Origin: Entomortierella parvispora
Taxonomy: Eukaryota > Mortierellomycota > Mortierellomycetes > Mortierellales > Mortierellaceae
DNA length: 64,000 bases
Direction of reading: 5' to 3'
Assembly (NCBI GenBank): GCA_963573315.1
Contig: OY752144.1
Span: 2,722,501-2,786,500 of the forward strand
Position 1 is the first letter of the stretch. Each line of letters starts with the position of its first letter. The notes beneath the pieces were generated by a model. It was not told the DNA's origin. It saw only the letters and a program-made list of their open reading frames with translations, and did no database searches. The position numbers and the translations under genes were made by a program. Positions 1 through 11,621 of the stretch are shown here, one piece after another.

Positions 1-912
1 ATCCGAGAAGACAAGAGGACGATAGAACAGTTGCAGTTGACTACTTTCTCTTGTCTCGCATAGTTCACCATATCATCATCCAAGATGAAAATATGCCCAC
101 TTTCGCATTGCGCAAGCGTTCTTCTGGCTGGGGAGGCTCGCTCGGACCTCTCGATAAGATGCAAAGGGCGATTGGGGACGAGGACACATGATTAACGTGC
201 AAAAGCATGATGAAAAAGGGAAGAGGGAGAATCCACGCGTTGAGATTGGAATGTGAGTTCGTTTTCTTTTTCCTCAGACGAAACACGTTTGAGCGTTGTG
301 TGGATTCGGGCAGCTTCAATTGAGGTAGTTCCACTTCTATCCAAGCTCGAACGTTTTGATTTGGTCCTGATTCATTTTCACACACCGTCAGAACAAGAAG
401 GTATCGATAATATCAGGCATGTTGCATTTGGTCCATCAATCCCCGGATGGACGGGTCGCGAATGGTCGCCGTGTTGTTGAAGGCTCAGTAGTGCGTGAAC
501 GTGCCCTTGTTCAGTCGGATCACGGAATTGAACTCGAAAGGTCGAGGATTTTTTCGATCCCCACGGTGAGATAAATCATTCAGAGGGTGTAAACGGCTGC
601 GGGCCGCCGAGGATACAGGATCAAGGAAGGGGCGATAAGTAAGGAGAAGTTGAAGCATGCAAGTGGAAGATGATAAAGATGAAAACGTGGACGAGGTCAA
701 GAACGACGCGGACGAGGAGGAACAAGAGAAAGAGCCCAAAAAAAAGAAAGTTAAAGACTCGAGCGCTCTCACATGATGATGTGGTTTACACAGGAAAGGA
801 GACGACGTCTGACGATGCAAAGTTGTCCTCTTTGATCTTGACGCCTCTCTCTCTCTCTTGAGGGTCATTGGCAAGTTCTCGCCTCGTTGCGAATACCACG
901 GCCTTGAGACCG
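1..912. repeat. Left copy of a long direct repeat flanking the F-box gene
   Basis: The sequence from position 2 onward matches the block starting at about 3522 in the same orientation. Matching segments include the opening TCCGAGAAGACAAGAGGAC, a stretch around a shared GATAAGATGCAAAGGG, one around TTGTTCAGTYGGATCACGGA, and the end just before about 912 (CTCTTGAGGGTCA, then GGCAAGTT..TCGCCTCGTTG). About 290 bp (roughly 201-490) is absent from the right copy. The copy touches the window edge, so its left boundary is unknown. It forms the immediate upstream region of the F-box gene. No convincing coding frame is shared between the copies. Confidence 0.8.
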
Positions 913-1066
913 AGTTGAGCTTTGGATCCAGCACATCACGTGCAAAACAGATTGGTTTCGCGTGTTCCAACTTCCAACAACAAAAACCGCTGTGGGTATT
1001 TTGCGCTTTCAACATCATCGGACATTGCCCTGTCCATTCACCATTCTGCTTCCCTGTATTACTCCC

Positions 1067-3352
1067 ATGTTCGTTTCATCCGAGTCGCCACTTCATCAGG
1101 TCCTCGGCATCCCGCTACTGGTCGGCCTGATCTGCCAGCATCTTGAATCAAAACACATTCTCTGCGCTGTACTCTCCTCCCGCGCATTCCACGCTGCCTT
1201 TTTGGAGCACCGTTGGACCAGCCTGGTTACCTGCGACAACTACAAAAATATTGATATCCACGATATCTACTGGCTCTTTCCCTTCAATCCCTCGCCAGGG
1301 CTTGCTGCGACTTTGGAACGATACGGTCCACAGTTTGCGCGTCACTTGGCCCTACCATACGAGGACTGTCGTCTCCGACGGACCTTTTTATCCTATAAGC
1401 TTCCGTTTCTTCGATTGAAGACTCTTCAGCAACTTGGATGCCAGTACGACGAACATATAGAGGGTTGGATGCATTGGGATGGACCCCCTCAAAGAATGGA
1501 TGCATATGGGGCAGAGGCGGTTCCTGAAGCCACATCCATACACTTCAACGATATGCTCACCCTGGCAGTCAAGAGCCGTTTTACTCTTCGACGGCTGGAC
1601 ATGGGAAACCTTACAATCGAGACCTGCAAGTCCCAGTCGAGCCCTCTCTTGACACAGTTGATTAGAACCATTCCCACGCTTGAGGATTTGGAAATACTAC
1701 TATTTGGACCGATGCCCATGGTGCGAATAGTGGATACGGTCCTACATCTCCCGAGTCGACTCCAGGAACTGTACCTTACAGTATGGGATGAGACTGGTTT
1801 TAGTACTCCGATCAACGTCTCGGATGAGAAGTTTGAAGAAACCTGGGCGCTTTACTGGAGTCGGACCGTCATGGGGCAAGATATGGGTCAGTCGAGCAAC
1901 AATAACAGCGGTATCGATGGCGACTCGGAACAGGGCGAACATCTCTCGTCTCCATCTTCAGCACCGACCGCTCGATCCTTGCTGGAGAACATGTCGCCCA
2001 TGACTCGGTTAACGAAATTCTCTTTGACCGATCACGCCAGAATCCACCCAGAATGGATTGTACTTGAGATTGCGCTCCACTGTCCAGTTTTAAAAACGAT
2101 CGGGTTGCCTTTCCTCTCAGACCATGCAGAGGACAGCCTTGTGGAGGCGATTCAAGAGGAACGACTCGGTCGACTGGAGCATCTAGAGCTTTCAGACGAT
2201 CAGTTCTTGGATCGGGATTGTACTGATCTTTTCGAAACTCTCTTGCCATCAAGAACTGAGGAGGGAAAAAAGGCAGAGAATGAAGGGAATCGCCAAGAGC
2301 CAGAGGTTCAAAGAGGATCCAAGGACGGCCCAGGAGTACGTTCTTTAACTTTGCTGCATTACGACTCTGACGACTTTATCGAGGACGACCTCAGCGATGA
2401 CGGCTCTAGCGACGATGATGATGACGGTGACCGTGACTACAATGGCAGCGCTTCGGTCTTGATCTGGGCACTTACCAAACATTTTCCGACCCTGGAGAGA
2501 ATCTCGCTCGTGGGATGCGGTGAGACTATTCAAAGTTCCCACATTCTGCTTTTGCTGGAGCGTTGCCCGAGACTGGATACGTTGATATTGCACGAGCCCC
2601 CGGTTTCCTATCACCGACTGACCTGCCGCAAGAGACCCAAGGTGAACTGGATCGATCTTTCAGCAAAAGATCGATGTCTGAGATGGATCCACAGGAACAT
2701 TCTTTCGTATGAGGAACGTCAATTCATCAGCAACACTGAAAGCGACGATGAGAAAAGTCATTGGCTCGATGACGTTGACAGATACAATGGCGGCAATGCA
2801 AATGATGGAAAGCAAGACAAAGGCCAGAGTATCAACAAGTTAAACATTGCAGCATCGTCGTTTCCGCTGTCGTTGTATAGAGACAGTGCACCCTTGCCAT
2901 GGCCATGTTCTCAAACTCTGAGGGTTCTATCTCTGGTTCTCCATATCAGTCAGGAAGAAGTAAACCGCGGGTCCATCCCGCGGCACTTTGCCGGCATCTA
3001 CCAGCGATTTGGACAACTCGTTGTTTTGGAAGATCTGTTTGTGGAGTGCAACATTGTTTTGAGCAAGTTCGACCCCTGGCTTAATTCCTCGGATCCGGAT
3101 ATCGAAGGGGATGCTCGCGAGAATTGGACGCTCGAGGACAACGGCGTTGGGGAGGATAGCCTCTTTCAAGTTTCTTTGGACTTTAGGCTGAGACAGGGAC
3201 TTGGATATATGGATCAGCTGAAGAGGTTACGCCGACTGAGCATCCACACGGGATTTGAGCCCAGGATTACAGATAAGGATCAAAAGTGGATGGACGACCA
3301 TTGGCCAAGTCTCGAATCTGTGCAAGAACTGGCGAGATGGCGAGGCGGTTGA
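1067..3352 (+). CDS. F-box/leucine-rich-repeat protein, single exon
   Basis: An uninterrupted frame of 761 codons. The ATG at 1067 is preferred over 962 because it puts the F-box-like segment at the N-terminus, as usual: about residues 6-50 contain IPLLVGLICQHLE followed by CAVLSSRAFHAAF. The rest has irregular leucine-rich repeats (for example LEDLEILLFGP, LQELYLTVWDE, LEHLELSDDQF, LERISLVGCGE, LDTLILHEPP), the pattern of substrate-receptor F-box proteins. An acidic run lies around nt 2374-2440 (DLSDDGSSDDDDD). By family it should bind Skp1 and present a substrate to an SCF ubiquitin ligase; the substrate cannot be inferred. F-box/LRR genes are a large, fast-evolving family in Mortierella-type fungi (general knowledge). 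The gene sits exactly between two direct repeats, which suggests duplication by unequal exchange. Confidence 0.85.
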   Translation: MFVSSESPLHQVLGIPLLVGLICQHLESKHILCAVLSSRAFHAAFLEHRWTSLVTCDNYKNIDIHDIYWLFPFNPSPGLAATLERYGPQFARHLALPYEDCRLRRTFLSYKLPFLRLKTLQQLGCQYDEHIEGWMHWDGPPQRMDAYGAEAVPEATSIHFNDMLTLAVKSRFTLRRLDMGNLTIETCKSQSSPLLTQLIRTIPTLEDLEILLFGPMPMVRIVDTVLHLPSRLQELYLTVWDETGFSTPINVSDEKFEETWALYWSRTVMGQDMGQSSNNNSGIDGDSEQGEHLSSPSSAPTARSLLENMSPMTRLTKFSLTDHARIHPEWIVLEIALHCPVLKTIGLPFLSDHAEDSLVEAIQEERLGRLEHLELSDDQFLDRDCTDLFETLLPSRTEEGKKAENEGNRQEPEVQRGSKDGPGVRSLTLLHYDSDDFIEDDLSDDGSSDDDDDGDRDYNGSASVLIWALTKHFPTLERISLVGCGETIQSSHILLLLERCPRLDTLILHEPPVSYHRLTCRKRPKVNWIDLSAKDRCLRWIHRNILSYEERQFISNTESDDEKSHWLDDVDRYNGGNANDGKQDKGQSINKLNIAASSFPLSLYRDSAPLPWPCSQTLRVLSLVLHISQEEVNRGSIPRHFAGIYQRFGQLVVLEDLFVECNIVLSKFDPWLNSSDPDIEGDARENWTLEDNGVGEDSLFQVSLDFRLRQGLGYMDQLKRLRRLSIHTGFEPRITDKDQKWMDDHWPSLESVQELARWRGG

Positions 3353-3521
3353 AGTATTAACAGCTTTTATTATAAACGTAACTTGTTCAGCCTGATTCTC
3401 TCTTTTTTTTCACAAGAGCAGGGGCCCAGATACTGTATGAAATAGAAATAAGTTTTGATAAAGAAAATAGTACCGAGGTGGTATTTGTGGCATACTTTCG
3501 ACAGGACTTGGGAAGGCACAA

Positions 3522-3611
3522 GTCCGAGAAGACAAGAGGACGAGAGAGAAACAATTGCTGTTGACTGCTTTCTCATGTCCGGCATCGCTCACCATATTAT
3601 CGTCCAAGAAG

Positions 3612-3642
<31 letters not shown>

Positions 3643-4212
3643 ACTTCTTTCACATCGCGCACGCGTTCCTCTGACTGGGGTGGCTCGCTCTGTCCTATCG
3701 ATAAGATGCAAAGGGTTGGGGACAAGGACACATGGCTAACGTGCAAAAGTATGCAAACATGCCCTTGTTCAGTTGGATCACGGAAATGAACTCCAAGGCC
3801 GAGGGTTCTTTCGATCCCCTAGGGTGAGATCAATCATTCAAATAATGTAGACAGCAGCGGCAGCGTCGTCACCGAGGATATAGAATCAAGGAAGCACGAC
3901 AAGGAAGGAAGGAGAAGCGGAAGCGGAAGCGGAAGAGGAGAGAAGATAAAGATGAAAACGAAGTCGAGGTCGAGAACGAGGCAGACGAGAAAAGAGAACA
4001 ACAGAAAGAGCCCAAAAAAAAAAAAAAAAAAAAAAGTTGAAGACTCGAGCGCTCACACGCGATGATGTGATTTGCACGAGAAAGGAGACCGGCGTCTGAC
4101 AGTGTTAAAACGATCGAGGCCAGGCTCTCTCCTCTTTAGACTTGACGCTCTCTCTCCTCTCTTGAGGGTCAGTGGCAAGTTTTCGCCTCGTTGGGAATAC
4201 CAGGGCTCCATG
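3522..4212. repeat. Right copy of the direct repeat flanking the F-box gene
   Basis: Collinear with 2-912 but about 290 bp shorter: the junction GTGCAAAAGTATG joins directly to sequence corresponding to about 490 in the left copy. It also differs by a run of about 30 A (3612-3641) and a second A run near 4014-4034. Similarity stops at about 4212. Beyond that point there is no F-box gene, so if the copies arose as promoter-plus-gene units, the second gene is missing. Confidence 0.8.
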
Positions 4213-5066
4213 ACCACTCCTTCTCCTTGCTTTGAATACGTGTACAGATCATCATTGAACAACTTTGCGCGTTGGTCGATCTTCAGGGACATAGGGTTAC
4301 AGACTAACGCTCGTCCCATCCAAGAGGTCAACAAGGTTTAGCCAGAAAAAGAAAGAAAAACGAGTCTAAATGTCCTTGATCCCCGGATAAAAAAGAAAAA
4401 CGGCAACGTCGAAGGAAAAACTCTCATGAACAAAAAAAAAAAAAAAAAAAAAACAAAACAAGGTCAACGAGAAAAAAAAAAAAAAGGAGTATCTGTCGGG
4501 TCCCGACCAGAGCCTCTGTTATTTTTCCGTTCATTTTTTGGTCCGCTCCTTGGTAATTGAAAGTAGTAGTGGTACCCTGGTTCAAGTAGCTCTCTCCCTT
4601 CAACGTCTGACGGTCTAATCCAATTATACCGCACCCTTTCGGAAAAAAAGAAGAGAATCTGACTAAACGATGGGCTCCCAGTAACAACAATAAATATACC
4701 CCTGGCCCCGTAGAGTGCAATTGATATCTGCCAACACCATGCTTGTCTCTCTTGCTTGCACGCGCGCAGATTCCCTACAGTACATACTTCATGTTTGTGA
4801 CCTGCATCTTTGTTTTCATTGTTTTGATGAATAATGAACTTTGGTTCTTTTTTGGTCTATGAGGTAAAACGCGGGATTCTTTTTTGTTTCTACGAAAAAA
4901 GGGCGGCATGGGGGGTAGGGGGAGGGAATGGCTTGGGGGGGAAATTACAATAAAATAAAGGAGTTGTAGGAGGAATGAGGAGAGGAGAGAAAAGTGGGAT
5001 GAGGAAAAGTGGGCGTAACATCCTGTTTGTTGTTGGTGGTGTCAAGTTTTCGGCCTTTTTTTTTCT
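4213..5066. other. Intergenic, no gene seen
   Basis: Holds A-rich runs (4432-4453 and about 4471-4485) and a GGGG-rich stretch near 4905-4940, followed by the 3' side of the minus-strand glycosyltransferase-like gene. Frames here are short or homopolymer-derived. No tRNA-like fold was recognised. Confidence 0.6.
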
Positions 5067-6322
5067 TTACTCATCGTCATCCTCCATGCCTGCCTCATCC
5101 TCGGTAGGGTCAGTGAGGCCCTTCATGATCTTGTACGCTCGTATCCTCTCCTGACAGACCTTGTCCTGATGCACAGTGACTCCATAATGTTCTGGGAACT
5201 GTTGACATTGCTCTGTATATCTAAGCCGCTTGGCCAAATACGTCAATGCGGCCTGATCCTGTCGATGGTTGGATCGAGAACTTCCCTCGGGCGCAATACA
5301 GTTCTTGTCCTTTGAGCATTCGAACCAGGCTTGCAGCAAGCCCTTGTCGACGACTTCATTGGAAGCATCAAAGGCGATGGCGGCTCCGTTACAATTCGAC
5401 TCTTGTGCATAGTTTTCCACATCGTCGTTATAGTAAGCGGGTAGACCTGCATGGGTGTACTGCAAAAAGGTTCCAGAAGACCGAGGGCTCCAGAATCCAT
5501 ATTTGGCCAGGTATCCGGGTAAATACCTCAAGAAATCCAATGCCAGCATGTTGCCGGAATCCAGCCAGAGGACGAGACCCTTGTATTTGTCAGCGACTTC
5601 CCTGATGATGCCAGATTTCCATCCGTATTCTCCTCGAGCGATTGTAATATCCCAGAAGGCTGGGTACTTTGAGTAATCAAAGGTATGGTACTCGTCAATG
5701 TACAGATTTGTCTTTAGGTATTCCAGCCTCTCCATCTGCTCCGGCGTCATGCCTCCGAGGTTGTAGACGACTAGTGTGGGACGGAGCTCTGTGCGCTCCA
5801 GCCCATCCAGGACCTCGGACATTGAGTAAAGAAAGGACTCGAGGGCGCAGAAATGGTTTGAGGAAGCGGCGGTGACGATGGTAAAGTTCTTTTGCAGGGT
5901 CTCCAAGGGGGAGGATTGGCGATCATCCGGTGACAGGGTCAGTTCCCGCTCTGCATCGACGGGATTCCGATTGATATATTGATCCTGGATGGTGCCGTGT
6001 GTTGTTGGTCTGTGGGCTGATGAGTACGAGCCGTCTCCTGGTTTTTGTTGGCCAGTGTTGTTTGTTGTTATTGAAATGAATGATTGTGATACGTCCAGTC
6101 AAAGTCAGCCAGGGCAGACAAACACGGAAGTACCGACCGATAATGAAAGAGAAGAGACAAGAGAGAAGAGGTGGATGTTAGATGCCTTTTCTTGATTTGT
6201 TCAGTGCAGGGGACCAGAACCAGAGTCTTCTTACGTTGTAACCGGAAGTTTGTGTATCCCAGCCAAATGACCACCAGGACCGAGAGGCCAATGACGGTGT
6301 GAAGCGGCGAGAAGCGCTTCAT
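5067..6322 (-). CDS. Type II membrane glycosyltransferase-like protein (DUF1647/GT-A-like)
   Basis: Two exons: 6322..6235 and 6037..5067, joined by a 197-bp intron (donor GTAAGA, acceptor CCAG, phase 1), giving 352 residues. Exon 1 encodes a short basic N-terminus and one hydrophobic helix (about residues 8-25, HTVIGLSVLVVIWLGY), the layout of a Golgi/ER type II membrane protein. The luminal part begins with FTIVTAASSNHFCALESFLYS and has VVYNLGG and LVLWLDSGNML; the latter resembles a degenerate DxD nucleotide-sugar site. This is the pattern of DUF1647-type proteins, which resemble GT8 glycosyltransferases. The C-terminus is acidic (MEDDDE). Donor sugar and acceptor are unknown. The coding strand just upstream of the ATG is strongly pyrimidine-rich. 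The family assignment is from memory of motifs only. Confidence 0.72.
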
Positions 6323-7395
6323 GACCGTTTGTTTTTTTTGGAAGGAAGAAGGAAGAAGGAAGAGTGGAAGGAAGAGAAGAAAGAGGAGTGGGGAGGTGTT
6401 ATGAATGCAAGGAAGGGGAATGAGATGGCGAGATGGAGAGAAAGAGAAGAAAAAAAAGAGAGAGAAAAGGGGATGGTGATGGGTTTGATTAAGTTGGTTT
6501 GCGCTGGCTGGGCTCTTTGGGGTGGTGGTGCTCTTGGACAGGCAAGATGAGTTGTTGTTGTTGTTGCGTGTGTGAGTTGTGAGAGAGTACTGGGCAGGGC
6601 AGGGTAGGAAGGGATCAGCGAGAGAGCGAGAGCAATGAAAAGGAAAAAGGGGGGGATCGAGAGTTCGACAGTTGAAGGAAGAGAGAAGGAGGACAAAAGA
6701 GAGAGAATGAGAATGAGAAAGAAAGAAAAAAAAAAGAGATCTCCCCTGTCTTTTTCTTGTGTGCTGTTCCTGTGTGTCTATTTCTGTCTCTCTCTCTCGG
6801 TTCCTCTTGTCCTGTTGTCCTCTTGTCGTATCCCTCCTCTTCTTGCTGTCCCTGTCCCTGTCCTGTCCCTTGAATGATACCCTGCCTTTGCTCTGCCACT
6901 GCCACTGCCACTGCCACTGCCACTGCTGCTGCTGGCTCTCTTGTTGGCCCACGCGGGTGTATTTTTAATTCTTTGCCGTTGCTTGTCGTTGTTGTTGTTG
7001 ACGTTGTCTCTCTCTCTCGCTCTTGCTCTTGCTCTCTCTCTCTCTCTGTCCATCCATCCGCAACTGACTTTGTTTTGCTTGTGCCTTTCCTTTTCTACCA
7101 GACACACGCGCGTGTGTGTGCTTTGTCTGTTTGTCTGTCTGAATCCGTTCTTGTTCCACTCACTCCTCCTCATCCTACTAGTCGCACTACCGTTGTTGTA
7201 GACGCCCTCTTTTTACGCCCATCCCCCCCTTCTTTCCTTTTCCTGCTGACTGTGCTTCTTCTTCTTCATCATCCGATCGGCCTTCTCAACTATGTAACAA
7301 CAGAAGCATGGCGATCGATCCACGCTAGTCTTGGACTAGTCATAATTCTTTTGTCCTCTCGTTTTGCTTCTCTCTCCTTCTCACCCTGAGCAATG

Positions 7396-7429
<34 letters not shown>

Positions 7430-8210
7430 CTCTCTCATTCTCTCTTTCCCATGATATAAAAAGAAGAGTCTAAGGCGCCAAGGTTACGTTACTTATAGCT
7501 GTTCCTCTTTTGGCGCAGCCAAAAACAGTTTGTTCCCTGAATGACCGGACTCCGACTTTCTCGTCCTTTCTCTCTCTCTGGCACCTTTATTTTCAGCCAG
7601 GATGATGATGATGATCTTACTGCACAAGTCTTAAAAGTCGGTCGCAACCCAGACTCCCAGACTCTCTCTTTTTCCATCGTCATTTCTTCAGAGCCCACCT
7701 CCCCCCCCACTTTCAGTCTTCCCCCAAAACTCCACCTTTTTTTTGCTTTTTCTCACCGCGCTCGGGACTCACTGTCGGGCTTTTCTAGGTTTACACCGGT
7801 GCCGGTATATACGGTACATTCATGATAAAAAGGTCGTCCCTGACAGAGAGTGAACTTGGTTCCACCTCACCCAGTATAAATAGTTTTTTTTTAATAAAAA
7901 AAACCCAAATGATCGTCCTTGAACCGTCCTCCCAGAAGACGTCGTCTCTTTGAGCGCCAACAAGAAACCTGTTCCAGATCTTCCCTCTTCTCACCACCCT
8001 TTTCATTTCCTTTCGTTTTTCTCTCTTTTTCATTGACAATTGTCCAGCTATAAACAAAACCGGTGATAGACTATTGTTTCTAACACAGGATCGTGGAGAG
8101 AGAGAGAAAGAGAGAGAGAGGAACGTGGAGAAAAAAAAAACAAGTAAAAAGTGAAAGAAAGAGAGAGCGAGAGAGAAAAATCGCGAAAAAGAGAAAAGGC
8201 TTTACTGTAT
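6323..8210. other. Promoter/leader region rich in simple repeats
   Basis: Upstream region of the minus-strand gene ending at 6322, then the 3' side of the PMT2-like gene. It carries a (GCCACT)5 microsatellite at 6895-6924 followed by GCTGCT units, (CT)14 at 7398-7426, and several CT/GA tracts. The many frames seen here are translations of these repeats and I do not call them genes. Confidence 0.7.
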
Positions 8211-11200
8211 CTACATAAAAGTGTTTGGCTTGTGATCATCCACAATGTTCCAAGCCGCACGCCATTGACGGTTCTTTTGCTCGTTGGCCGGTCCACGGAT
8301 ACCATAAGTCGCCTCCCAGAACCACAAGAACGTCAGCGTCACGGCCGCGAACGCCACTGTCCACACCGCCGTCCGCGTCCGAGGGCTCACGCGACGGAGG
8401 GTATGATCCAACATAAAACTGCATAGCAACAGTGAAAAGTACAGCGCAGGGAAGTAATGGTGCAAGTACGTCACACGACCCATAATGCAGAACGGAATGT
8501 AATGCAGGAACCAACCCCCGACCAACAACTTGCCCGCTGACTGGAACTGCTCCCAATCCAAAGGTGAAATATCCTGGAATTTGCGCTGACGACGGACAAT
8601 GTAGAATCCAAGCAGGGCCCCAAATGCCAAAATCGAAATCGCTCCGCCCCACCACACCATCGGGTTGCCGAGCAAGTAAAACTTGATCTGATCATCGCCC
8701 CATCCGCACATGCGCAATCCGACTGCCAACAAGGGCCATTGACTAGGGTTCGACGCCAAGATATCTTCCTTGTCTGGATCAGGAATCAACGCGTTGTTGG
8801 ACGTCATCATTGCCACGTTCAAATGCCAGAAATCCGTCCAGAACTTTGACCGGTACTGAGATTCCCCGCCAGCGGGCACTACATTGACCATACCACGAGA
8901 AAAGAAAATAGGGGGTCAATGCAATCATTCCAGTTTTTGGGACATTCAGACCCAAACCTCCCAAAGAGAGAAAGAAAAAAGGAGAGAAAAACTCTCACTT
9001 ACGCTTCTCGTTCCAGTGCTGTTCAATGTTCCAGATCGAAAAGGGCGACTTTGTGCGGTTGCGCTGATCACATGTCACCTCAATCTGTCGGAAACCCCAC
9101 TGAGGCAAGTTCACGTTCTCGGCCGTCAACAGGCAGCCCACGATACGATGTCTCAACATAAACATGGTCGTCAAGGAGCGCAGGGTACCGTCTCTAGGAT
9201 GCGAACTCTGCTCGTCCACAATCTCCACCACCCATTCGTCATTGATGTCGCCAAGCTCCTCCGAGCCATACGCACTGACTTCAAACTGTCCAGTCGTCAC
9301 GGGTGCCTTGACGCGATGACTGTGGAGGTTGCGGTTGGTCTGCTCATGGGCCAATCGGACAATATCGCCATTGCGAACAATCTTGATCTCCTCCGCATCC
9401 AAGATCTCGCTCTGGGGCTTTTTAAAAATCCAGTGGTTGTTGCTATCCTTGTGATGGTAACAAGTCACCTGCTGCTGACCAGATCCTTCAGGGAACGTCT
9501 GTACATGAGAATGCAAAAGTCCGCCTCCATATCCAGTGTTTTTGATCGACACCTTGGATCCAAACGCCACCTCCAGAGGATTGTTCTTGAAATCGTTTCC
9601 ATAAAGCCCAGCTTGGAACAAGGAACTCATTTGAGCATCGCCAGGTCCACTGTTGCGCAAGATTGCAAAGTGAAGTGCAAAAGAGGCAACGTAGACTGCG
9701 AATGGCAGAGCAATCAGACAAGCCGCACGAGCCACCCAGTGCTTGAGGTATGTGGTCTAGGCGCATTCAAAACATATTGTCAGTTGATCTGTACAACAGT
9801 GAGGCTGAACTCATACTACACGAATATTATAAATACAATGATACCTTGGGAAGGCTAAGGTCTCCAAACAAATCCCAGAGTTCTTCAATGGTGTACTAGA
9901 AGAGAGAGAGTGATTACAAGACTTTTGCTGTTAGTTGTTCACCCCCTGATTCAAGATCCTGGGTCCAGAAACAATCTGGAAACCGATCAAAGGCAAAAGC
10001 TGTTTTTTACCAGGCCGACCAAGGCAGTGACAAAGAGTCCAACCCATTTGATACTCGAAACGATTCCGATAGCAACACCTGTCATTGCCAACCACAGCCA
10101 CCAATCCAGCGAGAAGGCACTAAACAGTTGCCAAGAAGGAACCGGTGTAAATCCTGTTAGTCTTTTTCAAAAGAAAAATAAAAAGAGAGACAACAAACAA
10201 AGACAATCGGAGATGGGATCCAGGCCTCGCCCCCATCCCCAACTTGAACTTGGGGGCGCACTGAGACTTACTCATATCGCTCGTTCTTAAACCTGGTGAG
10301 ACAGAACAGCACAAAGCAAGTCGCTGCCAGCAACATCGAGTCCAGGAGGATAAAGCGACTGATGGAAATGTACGCATTGTCAACGAGAACCAACGTCGCC
10401 GCAAAGACACAAGCGATCTGCGACATTCTCAGCTCTTGTGCGGTCCAGTAAGCGAGTGGCACCATGACGGCTCCAAAGAAGGCGTTGAAGATGCGCATAA
10501 ACCCAAAGTTCATGTCGGGGTATTTTGCACCCGATGCGAAATCAAAGGATCCATCATAACCTGCGAGTAGACCCGAGAGTCCGACCAGCATCTTGCCCAG
10601 AGGAGGATGAACATCGAAATAAAACTCGCCCTTGATGTAGTAGGAGCCAAACTATTTCAACAAAAAGAGAGTACGCAAAAAAAAAGAAAAAAAGAAAACG
10701 AGGAAAGCACAGCAGCGACCCGATCGTCGAATGAATATTAGCGGGGTTGACTTTGTTCGACAGAGGGGTCTCTCCTGCTCCTTGATCGTGCTGCCACCAT
10801 CCATCCTGTATTGTGCTGTCCGCTCCTTACCTTGCCAAAGTGAGCCTATCATGAAGTGGATGCAAACGAAAGGGGCCTCGATTGTCAGTGACTCTGTTAC
10901 ACCGTGGTATAGCATTGCTATCTAGTCACATCTCAAAACCCAAGAACACAGCATAAGCCATACCTCGTCCCAGACGACAAAGTCGGATGACTTGATATCC
11001 CGGAAGCGTGTCCAAAAGGCGAGCAACGTCAAGACCGTTGGGATCAGGATCGAATCATTCTGCTGCCAGAAAGCAATGTACTATTTTGGACCCGCCCGCC
11101 CGACAATCAAAATTGAAACGATATTCGTTGTTAGACAAGGAAGGGCAAATGGAACAAGAGCCCAGGTAAGTTGGGTATCGACCCGTCTGTCCCAACAGAA

Positions 11201-11621
11201 GTGGACTCCAGTGCTTCGCTCCCAAACCCGCACAAACACACACACATGCCTGTGAAGAGAGCATTAGAAAATGGTCCGTCAGTCGATCGGTACACGACAG
11301 AACATAGGGAGGGCGCGGGAGGAAGAATAGAAAAATGAGGGGGTCACAGACAGCAGCGGCCATTATTACCTTGTTGGAGGAGTAGACCCTCCGTTCTGGA
11401 GGACGATACGGTCCATGGTCCCTGTACTGTGGATGGTGTCCTTGGCTGTGCTGATGCTGTTGAAATGGATGCTGCTGGAAAGCTGGCTTGAGCGGATTTG
11501 GCGCGTAAGGATCGGCCTGGCGGAATCCATCGAGGGAATCATGCCGCGGTGGGAGCTCGCCCTCGAATCGCGTGGAGGGAGGGACGGGATTGCGCCTCTT
11601 GATGTCGCTGCTTTTGTACAT
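8211..11621 (-). CDS. PMT2: Dolichyl-phosphate-mannose protein O-mannosyltransferase, PMT2 family
   Basis: Eight exons: 11621..11370, 11080..10964, 10845..10831, 10651..10272, 10119..10011, 9895..9845, 9756..9003 and 8878..8211, summing to 781 residues with all phases consistent. This ER multi-pass enzyme moves mannose from dolichyl-phosphate-mannose to Ser/Thr of secretory proteins. The essential loop-1 acidic pair is seen in VVWDE|AHFGK|FGSYY (D122, E123), spread over three exons, the middle one only 15 nt. HPPLGKMLVGLSG follows, then three MIR repeats (about 348-530, with LLHSHVQT and NLHSHRV), LNVAMMTSNNALIPD and the C-terminal HHYFPALYF. QQQVTCY, WGFRQ.EV and CGWGDD favour the PMT2 rather than the PMT4 branch. 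The cytosolic N-terminus (1-84) is Q/H/P-rich and poorly conserved. The acceptor of exon 8 was chosen because it restores the NEKLPAGG junction. Confidence 0.93.
10831..10845 (-). other. 15-nt microexon of the PMT2 gene
   Basis: On the minus strand the sequence reads ..GATAG then 15 nt (Ala-His-Phe-Gly-Lys) then GTAAGG. It supplies the invariant AHFGK between WDE (exon 2) and FGSYY (exon 4). Both neighbouring introns are in phase 0. Without it the protein would lose five of the most conserved residues of the family. Confidence 0.88.

Noticed and set aside
6068-6952. Long minus-strand frame of 294 codons
   Set aside because: Only its last part is the real exon 1 of the glycosyltransferase-like gene; the rest is translation of CT/GA simple repeats in the leader.
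8884-9858. 324-codon + strand frame
   Set aside because: Antisense to PMT2 exon 7, which is securely identified by MIR motifs.
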